Virus record (IMG/VR): IMGVR_UViG_3300042691_024302
Location: 1-25,159 of that record
Length of the DNA stretch: 25,159 nucleotides
Direction: 5' to 3' (one strand)
Source of the DNA: a virus
Shown piece by piece: positions 13,572 to 19,763 of the stretch. How positions within the stretch are numbered: the stretch's first letter is position 1; each line of letters opens with the position of its first letter. The notes under the pieces are model-generated. The model saw nothing but the letters and a program-made list of their open reading frames with translations. It did not search any database and had not been told where the DNA came from. Position numbers and translations under genes: made by a program.

Positions 13572-14566
13572 TGGATAAAATATTTGTTTCAATAGCAGCA
13601 TGGGAAGACTCTCATTTAATAGATGCAATGAGAAAATTTATAAATACTTCTGATCACCCAAACAGTATAGTTTTTGGACTAGGATTAAATTATGAAGTAG
13701 AACCAGATTTTTCTGAATTTAAAAATAATAACATTAAAATAGTTAGAGATAAAGAAATAGGCGACGGGTTCCCAGGAATTATAGGAATAAGAGAAGCAAT
13801 AAGAAAATTAATAACAGATGAAAAATATTTTATGGGAGTAGACGCACATGTTGATTTAGAAAAAGGATGGGACACAAAATTAAAAAATGATATTGATGAA
13901 TTAACTCAGAATAATGAAAAAATTATAATTTCTAGACAGGCAACTGCAGCCATTTTTGGTAAAAAAAATTACGCAACAGCCTGGAGTTTAAGAGGAGATA
14001 TTATAGAATTTGGTCTTGATGGATATGTTATTGAAGTAGATGAAACATATTTAAAAGAAAAAATGGTTAATAATAAATATTTTAAAAATTATTATGTATC
14101 TTGTAATTTTATTTTTGCTAAAACAAAAGATATAAAAAATATTAATTTCCCTTCTTATCATAAATTTCCATTCGAGGAGCCAGAGCAAAGTCTTGCAATT
14201 TATTGTCATGGCTATGATGTTGTAAGCCCTATAGCAGAAGAAATTTGTCATTATGCTGGAAATGATATTAAATATATGTTTGATCCTGATAAAGGATACA
14301 ACCCAAAGTTTTGGAAACTTTCTGGAAATGATCCAACAATAAAAAATAATTGGAAAAAGATATGGGTTGAAGATGATGACGAAATGAGATTAGAAGTAAA
14401 AAAATTAATGATATTTGGAGAAAATCAATATTATTGCCTTGATAATAAGCGTACAATCAGAGATTTTTATAAACAAATAGGGCAACTTGACAATTATGAA
14501 AAAATCCTGTATGATGGTTTATCAAAACAATACATGTATGCAAAGGGAGATCACAATGGAATCTAA
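13571..14566 (+). CDS. PF11397/GT60-like glycosyltransferase (polypeptide GlcNAc-transferase type)
   Basis: A 331-residue protein with the GT60 layout: IFVSIAAWEDSHLIDAM at the start, VFGLGLNYE, then GFPGIIGIREAI (the position of the family GPxxAR motif) and FMGVDAHVDLEKGWD (DxH at 91-93, the metal/nucleotide-sugar site). Later, FPFEEPEQSLAIYCHGYDVVSP matches the conserved acceptor-side acidic segment. The best known family member adds GlcNAc to hydroxyproline of the eukaryotic protein Skp1, after a prolyl 4-hydroxylase has acted; bacterial and viral members are mostly unstudied. The gene overlaps the carbamoyltransferase by one base and the next DUF2061 by 11, closing the island. Confidence 0.75.
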   Translation: MDKIFVSIAAWEDSHLIDAMRKFINTSDHPNSIVFGLGLNYEVEPDFSEFKNNNIKIVRDKEIGDGFPGIIGIREAIRKLITDEKYFMGVDAHVDLEKGWDTKLKNDIDELTQNNEKIIISRQATAAIFGKKNYATAWSLRGDIIEFGLDGYVIEVDETYLKEKMVNNKYFKNYYVSCNFIFAKTKDIKNINFPSYHKFPFEEPEQSLAIYCHGYDVVSPIAEEICHYAGNDIKYMFDPDKGYNPKFWKLSGNDPTIKNNWKKIWVEDDDEMRLEVKKLMIFGENQYYCLDNKRTIRDFYKQIGQLDNYEKILYDGLSKQYMYAKGDHNGI

Positions 14567-14774
14567 AAAGAAAAGCCTTTTAAAAACACTGAGTTGGGAA
14601 ACCTTTCACCTCATTGGTGTTGCTGGAGTTATTGCTGTTATAACGTATATAATGACTGGCGAGGTTGAATATGAATACGCTACTCTAGGTGCGCTAGTTT
14701 ACATCATGTGGGAGGCTTTGGGATATTTCCTTCATGAAAGAGTTTGGGCCAGATTTGGCAAGGGGGTAAAGTAA
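14556..14774 (+). CDS. DUF2061 small membrane protein (copy 2)
   Basis: A 72-residue protein: basic MESKKKSLLKTLSWETFHLIGVAGVIAVITYIMTG, then ATLGALVYIMWEALGYFLHERVWARFG, with the family FLHERxW ending. It is a diverged copy of 4740-4952. Start 14556 is chosen because GGGAGA lies just upstream and the protein then has the family length; a longer reading of this frame would run back into the glycosyltransferase gene. Its stop overlaps the next ATG by one base. It precedes the zinc-ribbon genes and the decayed kinase copy. Confidence 0.75.
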   Translation: MESKKKSLLKTLSWETFHLIGVAGVIAVITYIMTGEVEYEYATLGALVYIMWEALGYFLHERVWARFGKGVK

Positions 14775-14881
14775 TGAGATTAAAGATAATTAAGTTTGTT
14801 GTTAAACTTATGGGTTATGAATGGTCTGGAGATGAACTAAAACTTCCAGTATGGCAGGTAAAGGCTAAGAAAAAGAAGTAA
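14774..14881 (+). CDS. 35-residue basic protein of unknown function
   Basis: A short frame begins at an ATG that overlaps the DUF2061 stop by one base and ends TAA 14879-14881, 5 nt before the FmdB-like gene. The product begins MRLKIIKFVVKLMGYEW and ends in a Lys-rich tail (KAKKKK). Tight packing on both sides argues for a true gene. No family is recognised. Confidence 0.5.
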   Translation: MRLKIIKFVVKLMGYEWSGDELKLPVWQVKAKKKK

Positions 14882-14886
14882 AGGCT

Positions 14887-15072
14887 ATGCCAGCATACGA
14901 ATATGACTGCATGGCTTGTGCTGTGCGATATACTAAAGTTAGAGGCATGGCTGAAGAAGATCCAGGGTATAAATGTGATACTTGCAATAAGGACTTAGTT
15001 CGTGTATACTCTAATATAGGAGTCACATTTAATGGCTCTGGATTTTATAAAACAGACAATAGAAAGGTATAA
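14887..15072 (+). CDS. FmdB-type zinc-ribbon protein
   Basis: A 61-residue protein with the FmdB layout: PAYEYDCMACAVRYTKVRGM at the start, CxxC pairs at 8/11 and 30/33, and the characteristic end GSGFYKTDNR. The family binds zinc and is named for a formamidase-operon regulator; phage roles are unknown. It ends one base before the next start. Confidence 0.75.
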   Translation: MPAYEYDCMACAVRYTKVRGMAEEDPGYKCDTCNKDLVRVYSNIGVTFNGSGFYKTDNRKV

Positions 15073-15073
15073 T

Positions 15074-15334
15074 ATGTTCAGTATGCTTAAAGGAAAAGAA
15101 CAAGAAGAAAAAATTTGGCTTCTTGACGCTACAGATCGCTGTGACCGTTGCGGTGCCCAGGCATACGTAAAGGTTATTGGAAAAAATAATTCAGATTTAT
15201 TATTTTGTGGACATCATTATAATAAGGCGATTGATAATGCAGTAGGCTATGACAACATGATGAAATTTGTTTTAGAAATAATAGACGAAAGAGAAAAACT
15301 TGTTGAAAATAAAACAAAAGGACAAGACTATTAA
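15074..15334 (+). CDS. Actinobacterial zinc-binding DUF7455-like protein
   Basis: An 86-residue protein containing DATDRCDRCGAQAYVKV, then LLFCGHHYNKA. Cys23, Cys26, Cys45 and His48 can hold one zinc. The pattern is that of a small protein widespread in Actinobacteria (DUF7455), so it is a host-range clue. Start 15074 is chosen because AGAAAGG stands 6 nt upstream; an in-frame ATG at 15032 lies inside the FmdB-like gene and adds nothing conserved. Its stop overlaps the next ATG by one base. Confidence 0.75.
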   Translation: MFSMLKGKEQEEKIWLLDATDRCDRCGAQAYVKVIGKNNSDLLFCGHHYNKAIDNAVGYDNMMKFVLEIIDEREKLVENKTKGQDY

Positions 15335-16002
15335 TGATTATTCAATTATTTGGAATGGACTCAAAAACCAGAGAAGAGATTGGCCTTGCTCTTGCTGACA
15401 GAATTAATGCTTGGCATGTTATAGATACAGACCTTCCACATGCACAACTACAGCCACAATATGCTAGATGGTTAAGAAGTATAGCAAGTTTATATTGTAA
15501 AAATGAAAAAAAGCCAATTATATTAAGCGGATATTTTCCAAGCAAAGAAGCAAGACAACAATTTAAAGAAGGTTTAGAAAAACACATATCTATATGGATT
15601 AATACTGGAACTGAAAAAAGTTTTATAGATAAATTTGGTGTAGAGCAATTTTGGGAAGATGTTGATATTACTGATTATGATTTTGAAATTATAAACACTG
15701 GAGATTCTTACCTTGATGCTTTACCAACTAGAGCATTTAGCATAATAAAAAAGTTTAATTTGTTTGATTGGAAACCTGAACAAATTTTAATGATAGGAAG
15801 ATTTCAAGACTGGAATTCTAAAAATGTTGACACATATAATGAATTAAAGAAAAATGGAAATGTCACTATAGCAGTAAAGCATTGCTCAGGCATGACAGAT
15901 AGTGATAAACTACATTTTCAAGAAATATGTAAGGTAATTAAAACAGACATACCAGATGCAAATATTATAAAAATTCCAAATATAACAAAGGTGGTAGAAT
16001 AG
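15334..16002 (+). CDS. Decayed paralog of the kinase-nucleotidyltransferase fusion (active-site motifs lost)
   Basis: A 222-residue protein that parallels the one at 3948-4706 along its length. MIIQLFGMDSKTREEIGLALADRINAWHV corresponds in one block to the first 28 residues there, NLFDWKPEQILMIGRFQDW to GLFDWSAPTTLQLGRYQPW, and PNITKVVE to PNITNIVYG. The Walker A loop GLPGSGKT is replaced by GMDSKT with a two-residue loss. HEGH becomes NSKN. The protein stops where the C-terminal ISATQKR segment should follow. It cannot work by the same chemistry; it may be a regulatory or structural partner, or be on its way out. The frame is intact with normal phage-like spacing, so it is listed as a coding gene. 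Confidence 0.7.
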   Translation: MIIQLFGMDSKTREEIGLALADRINAWHVIDTDLPHAQLQPQYARWLRSIASLYCKNEKKPIILSGYFPSKEARQQFKEGLEKHISIWINTGTEKSFIDKFGVEQFWEDVDITDYDFEIINTGDSYLDALPTRAFSIIKKFNLFDWKPEQILMIGRFQDWNSKNVDTYNELKKNGNVTIAVKHCSGMTDSDKLHFQEICKVIKTDIPDANIIKIPNITKVVE

Positions 16003-16007
16003 TAATT

Positions 16008-16421
16008 ATGTATGAATACAGAATAAAAAAAATTACTGGAGTAGTAGATGGAGACACCATAGATGTAGATATAGATTTAGGGTTTAATGTTTCGTTCTCT
16101 CAAAGAGTAAGGCTTGCTGGAATTGATACCCCTGAATCTAGAACTTCAGATAAATTTGAAAAAGCACTTGGTCTTGAAGCAAAAGAATATCTTAAATCAA
16201 AACTTAAAGATGCAAAACAAATTATTATTAAAACAGAAAAACCAGATTCATCTGAAAAATATGGACGTATATTGGGATGGCTTTATGTAGATAATAATAC
16301 TGTATCTATTAATGATCAGATGATCGAAGATGGATATGCCTGGGGATATCTTGGAGAAACAAAGATTAAAGACTTTTCCGTACTTGCCAAACAAAGAGAA
16401 ATGTCAAAAAATAAAAAATGA
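16008..16421 (+). CDS. Staphylococcal-nuclease-like (SNase/thermonuclease) protein
   Basis: A 137-residue OB-fold nuclease. VVDGDTIDVDIDLGF carries the calcium-binding Asp16 (equivalent to SNase Asp21), RVRLAGIDTPE carries Arg35, Asp40 and Glu43, and KYGRILGWLYV carries Arg87. All catalytic residues are present. It should cut DNA or RNA with calcium. No signal peptide is seen, so it acts in the infected cell, perhaps in host DNA breakdown or nucleotide recycling. It overlaps the next oxygenase by 4 nt (ATGA). Confidence 0.85.
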   Translation: MYEYRIKKITGVVDGDTIDVDIDLGFNVSFSQRVRLAGIDTPESRTSDKFEKALGLEAKEYLKSKLKDAKQIIIKTEKPDSSEKYGRILGWLYVDNNTVSINDQMIEDGYAWGYLGETKIKDFSVLAKQREMSKNKK

Positions 16422-17095
16422 AAACAATAAATGATTCTTTTAAACCAAATTATAGATTAGTAAAAAACTTTTTATCTGAAGATGATTGTTTATCTATAAT
16501 TAATGATGCAAATAAATCTGGAGAAGACTTATGGCTTATTGATTTTGACTTGCATTATCCAAAACAAGAGGAAGTAACTGCAGATTATTGGACAGCGATA
16601 AAAGATTGGCAAGGAATGTCTTTAAATTTAGATATGCCAAACTGGGAATTGACATATTCTCTTGATAAAAATAAATATACTAACATATTATCGTTAGCCC
16701 AAGAGCAAATTGAAGATCGTTTTAAAGTAAAAGTTTTTAAAGAACAATTTTTGATAAGTAGATGGCGTGAAGGAAGAGATCAGAAGCCTCACATTGATTA
16801 TTTAAAAGATGAAGAGGATAACAATATAAAAGATTTATATAGTGTTGGTATGAATGATGATTTTATTGATCAGTTTAAAGAAAGATTTAAAACAAAACAT
16901 TACTCAACAATCATTTATTTAAATGATAACTTCGATGGTGGTGAGTTATATTTTCCGCAATACAATAATTTAACACTTAAGCCAGAAACTGGTATGATGA
17001 TTTGTTTTAAGGGAGATACCCACCACTTGCACGGAGTAAAAGAAATTATAAGAAACATAAGGTACACAATATCTATTTTTTGGACGGAGATATAA
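16418..17095 (+). CDS. Prolyl-4-hydroxylase-like 2OG-Fe(II) oxygenase (3 of 5)
   Basis: A 225-residue protein: KPHIDYL (His125, Asp127), THHLHGVKEI (His205), NIRYTISIFW (Arg215), with STIIYLNDNFDGGELYFP between. A longer insert (about 130-160) separates the HxD from the strand pair compared with the other copies. Active-site residues are complete. It lies outside the halogenase island, next to the nuclease, so it may have a different substrate. It is translationally coupled to the nuclease gene. Confidence 0.85.
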   Translation: MKTINDSFKPNYRLVKNFLSEDDCLSIINDANKSGEDLWLIDFDLHYPKQEEVTADYWTAIKDWQGMSLNLDMPNWELTYSLDKNKYTNILSLAQEQIEDRFKVKVFKEQFLISRWREGRDQKPHIDYLKDEEDNNIKDLYSVGMNDDFIDQFKERFKTKHYSTIIYLNDNFDGGELYFPQYNNLTLKPETGMMICFKGDTHHLHGVKEIIRNIRYTISIFWTEI

Positions 17096-17096
17096 T

Positions 17097-17411
17097 ATGG
17101 AAGAAATAGACAAATTAATTTTGGCTGGAGCAATTGAGGCAGCAGGAATAGATTCTGATACTGGAGAAATTTTATACAGTTTTACCAATAAGTTAGAAAC
17201 TGTTAGTCCAGTATTGCACAATGCTGCCATGAACTATTTTGCTATTCATGCACTAAAACTATGGGAAATGGGTTTTATAAATATGGATGTAACAGAAAAA
17301 AATCCCCTAATATCATTAACAAAATTAGCATTTAATGAAAAAAGGGTAGGAGAGTTAGAAAAAGAAATACAAATGACTCTTAAAGAAATTAAAAGAAACC
17401 TAATGGAATAG
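17097..17411 (+). CDS. Small protein of unknown function
   Basis: A 104-residue soluble protein, predicted to be mostly helical, with a C-terminal charged helix (ELEKEIQMTLKEIKRNL) that may form a coiled coil. A DSDTGEILYSFTNK segment sits near the start. It begins one base after the previous stop, with GGAG just upstream, so it belongs to the same transcript. I recognise no family or motif. Confidence 0.65.
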   Translation: MEEIDKLILAGAIEAAGIDSDTGEILYSFTNKLETVSPVLHNAAMNYFAIHALKLWEMGFINMDVTEKNPLISLTKLAFNEKRVGELEKEIQMTLKEIKRNLME

Positions 17412-17416
17412 AGTAG

Positions 17417-17422
17417 TATAAT
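17417..17422 (+). promoter_or_regulatory. -10 box (TATAAT) for the following gene
   Basis: A perfect TATAAT lies 10 nt upstream of the ATG at 17433, in a 21-nt gap between genes. No TGn extension, no clear -35 and no Shine-Dalgarno are seen, so the message would have an extremely short leader. Confidence 0.45.
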
Positions 17423-17432
17423 TAGTCTTACT

Positions 17433-17861
17433 ATGGACTACTTATTTGGGTTTCTTGTAGCAATTTGTTTATTTTATATAGTAAATATATTACAAAATAA
17501 AAAAAATATATTTCAGGAAAATAAGATAAAAAATATTAGATATAGTCAATCACATATTCATTCTATTGTTTTCCCCTTGCTACCAAAAAATAAAATAATC
17601 AAAAAAATAAAAAAAACACAGTCCTTAGCACACCACCAAAAAACAACATTAAAGGTAATAATTATGGATAATCGTGCCTATTGGATTAAAGATAATGCCT
17701 TTTATATGGCAGATATGTACACAGATGGCACAGTTAATAAAGATACTACAAGGCTAGTTGACACAACCACTATGAATAAGGTACAATTAGATAAAATGCT
17801 GTTTATAGTAGATAAATTATCGGAAGGAAATTTAAATGATAGTGGCGGTTCAGGGGTCTAA
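17433..17861 (+). CDS. Membrane-anchored protein of unknown function with conserved C-terminal module
   Basis: A 142-residue protein. Residues 1-20 (MDYLFGFLVAICLFYIVNIL) form one membrane helix, a basic linker with many Lys follows, and the C-terminal 65 residues (from DNRAYWIKDNAFYMADMY to VQLDKMLFIVDKL) form a compact module. An internal ATG at 17664 with AAAGG upstream could produce the module alone, so two products are possible. I recall similar modules in other phage genomes of aquatic Actinobacteria, but no function. The 3' end overlaps the next gene by 26 nt. Confidence 0.6.
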   Translation: MDYLFGFLVAICLFYIVNILQNKKNIFQENKIKNIRYSQSHIHSIVFPLLPKNKIIKKIKKTQSLAHHQKTTLKVIIMDNRAYWIKDNAFYMADMYTDGTVNKDTTRLVDTTTMNKVQLDKMLFIVDKLSEGNLNDSGGSGV

Positions 17862-18186
17862 GAGTTTTGATGACTACCAGATCTTCCTTCGTGCTGTAGG
17901 TGTTGCTTTGTCTAGTATGACTGCAGAAGATCAATACTTCTACATATATTCTGCTGGACCAGCAAAAGTAAATTCTATGGTTATGGAATTTGTAAATGTT
18001 TCTGAAAAAGGCATGAGATCAAGAGGTAAAAAAATAAAAATGTTCAAGGTGCCACCTTCTTGGATAAAAGAAAATATAAAAGAAATAAACTATTTTGCAT
18101 ACTTGTCAAGACCAAATGAGTCTAACTCTAACTTAGTTGCAGAAGCAGAATCAAATAATATAGAAGTAGGAATATTTAAATACTAA
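17836..18186 (+). CDS. SLOG/DUF2493-like nucleotide-fold protein
   Basis: A 116-residue protein beginning MIVAVQGSKSFDDYQIFLRAV, which resembles the GSRxFxDY start of the DUF2493/SLOG (YspA-like) family, a Rossmann-type fold that binds nucleotides or their derivatives. A later SRPNESNSNLVAEAESNNIEV matches the family end, in which an exposed residue is followed by a helix and the last strand. SLOG proteins often act in nucleotide signalling or NAD metabolism; here the ligand is unknown. AAGGAAA precedes the ATG. Confidence 0.55.
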   Translation: MIVAVQGSKSFDDYQIFLRAVGVALSSMTAEDQYFYIYSAGPAKVNSMVMEFVNVSEKGMRSRGKKIKMFKVPPSWIKENIKEINYFAYLSRPNESNSNLVAEAESNNIEVGIFKY

Positions 18187-18195
18187 AGGAGAAAC

Positions 18196-18429
18196 ATGAA
18201 TATTACAACACTAGAACAAATGGAGTCTATAGTATCATCTAATAAAAATCTTTTTTGGGATGGATGGGATGTAGTTAATTACACTAGATCAGAAAAGGCA
18301 CGAACGTCAAAATATGGTAAATTTATTAACGGTAACTGGTATTTAACAAAAGTTTTTAAGTTAGAGAAAAGTGGTTGGAATATACCAGACAGGATAATAG
18401 GAAATGCACAAACAAAAATGGAAGGATAG
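18196..18429 (+). CDS. Small protein of unknown function
   Basis: A 77-residue soluble protein rich in Trp, Asn and Lys, with DGWDVVNYTRSEKARTSKYG and a GNWYLTKVFKLEKSGW segment. It follows a strong Shine-Dalgarno (AAAGGAG) and overlaps the WhiB gene by 26 nt. The overlap suggests it is made together with WhiB. No family is recognised. Confidence 0.6.
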   Translation: MNITTLEQMESIVSSNKNLFWDGWDVVNYTRSEKARTSKYGKFINGNWYLTKVFKLEKSGWNIPDRIIGNAQTKMEG

Positions 18430-18697
18430 TGCCTCATGTTTAGATTATGATACAAATTTATTTTTTGATAAATATGAAGAGGACGAGAGTTTAAGATCGG
18501 CAATCGATACTCTTTGTCTCTCTTGTCCAGTAATAAAGACTTGCTTTTCTGTTGGAGTTTCTAGTAAAGAATGGGGCGTTTGGGGTGGAGTATATTTAGA
18601 AAGTGGTAATATTTCTAAAGAATTTAATTTACATAAAAGTAAAAGTAATTGGAATAATGCATGGATAAAGTTAACTAATGAGGAACAAACAGAATAA
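18404..18697 (+). CDS. whiB: WhiB-family Fe-S transcription regulator
   Basis: A 97-residue protein with the full WhiB signature: Trp6-Lys-Asp-Ser-Ala-Ser-Cys12, DTNLFF, then Cys38-LS-Cys41-PVIKT-Cys47 (CxxCx5C), and the turn GVWGG (58-62). The four cysteines hold a [4Fe-4S] cluster, and WhiB proteins act through the major sigma factor of Actinobacteria. Phage copies such as WhiB of mycobacteriophage TM4 reduce host WhiB action. The basic DNA-contacting end after GVWGG (KSKSNWNNAWIK) is weaker than in host proteins, so it could act by competing for sigma rather than by binding DNA. Its presence is the strongest pointer to an actinobacterial host. Confidence 0.9.
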   Translation: MHKQKWKDSASCLDYDTNLFFDKYEEDESLRSAIDTLCLSCPVIKTCFSVGVSSKEWGVWGGVYLESGNISKEFNLHKSKSNWNNAWIKLTNEEQTE

Positions 18698-19743
18698 TGT
18701 ATATTACACATCCTAGACTTTCTGAAGGATTTTTTTATTCTAATCCAGTTTTAATTCAATTAAATAAAAACAATGCACCATTTATATTAACTGGGGGACA
18801 TTCTAATCCATATTCAATAAAAGAATTAAATCAGGATGAAGACTTAAATTTAAAAAATTTCTCAGACTCTAATATAATTAAACTAATCGATAACAGAAAA
18901 AAGGTCATGCTAAGTATTAATATGATATACGGTCATGGCCTTCCTGAAGGACTTGGAACTATTTTAAAATTTTTAGAAAAAGATCCTACAACATTTTTTA
19001 TTTTAGATTGTCCATGGATACATGTTCCAGAAAATTTTTATTTTAGTAATAATAAAAATAGAATAATTGATGAAGCAAATACCCCATTTAATAAATTCTT
19101 ATTTGAATTTTTAGATAGTAAAAATGTTAATTATGTAATTTTTGGAAAAGATGATTTTTCTAATAAAGAACCAAGCATTATAGCCAACAATATAAGTGTA
19201 TTTCAACAAATGATGCCATTTTATAGGAATATACGCTTAATAGGAAGTGCTGTTGACTATTTAAGAAAACCAGAAACTAAGCCATACAAGAGGGTCTACT
19301 TAAGTAGAAGAAGTTGGACTGGTAATAGAAATCCAAAACTTTTATATGGTGATAATGACCCAGCACAATATCTTACTTTAGGAGATTTTAGAATAGATGA
19401 TGAAAAAAGAGTAGAAGAATATTTAATAAAAAAGGGCTTTGAAATATGCTATCCAGAAGACTTTAAAGATTTTAGAGATCAGATAAGATATTTTGATTTA
19501 ACAAAAACATTGTGTACCACAACTGGTTCAGGAATGTTTAATCAAATTTTTATGAGACCTGGCGGTAGCATTATCGAATTATCAAATCCAATGATAAATA
19601 ATGGCATAGAAATGATACATGGACATAGTCAGGCAATAGCATGGGCAATGAATCATTTTCATGTGTCTATTAGTCATAAAAAAAGTGCAGATGAAATAAT
19701 AGACAAACTTGAAAAATATGAACATATTTTCAACATGGTATAA
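18697..19743 (+). CDS. GT61/DUF563-type glycosyltransferase
   Basis: A 348-residue protein. The C-terminal half matches the family: KRVYLSRRSW, then KRVEEYLIKKGFEICYPEDFKDFRDQIRYF in one region, and TTTGSGMFNQIFMRPGGSIIEL. Members transfer sugars to surface polysaccharides or glycoproteins. The N-terminal half is less conserved and may bind the acceptor. A GAGGAA Shine-Dalgarno stands 11 nt upstream; the ATG overlaps the WhiB stop by one base. It opens a second sugar-related group (18697-21627). Confidence 0.75.
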   Translation: MYITHPRLSEGFFYSNPVLIQLNKNNAPFILTGGHSNPYSIKELNQDEDLNLKNFSDSNIIKLIDNRKKVMLSINMIYGHGLPEGLGTILKFLEKDPTTFFILDCPWIHVPENFYFSNNKNRIIDEANTPFNKFLFEFLDSKNVNYVIFGKDDFSNKEPSIIANNISVFQQMMPFYRNIRLIGSAVDYLRKPETKPYKRVYLSRRSWTGNRNPKLLYGDNDPAQYLTLGDFRIDDEKRVEEYLIKKGFEICYPEDFKDFRDQIRYFDLTKTLCTTTGSGMFNQIFMRPGGSIIELSNPMINNGIEMIHGHSQAIAWAMNHFHVSISHKKSADEIIDKLEKYEHIFNMV

Positions 19744-19744
19744 T
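19736..19744 (+). promoter_or_regulatory. Extended -10 promoter (TGG-TATAAT)
   Basis: TGG (19736-19738) and TATAAT (19739-19744) overlap the end of the GT61 gene. An AAAGGA ribosome site and the ATG of the nucleotidyltransferase-HAD gene at 19764 follow, so the message would start at about 19751 with a 13-nt leader. Confidence 0.65.
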
Positions 19745-19763
19745 ATAACAAACAAAGGACTTT

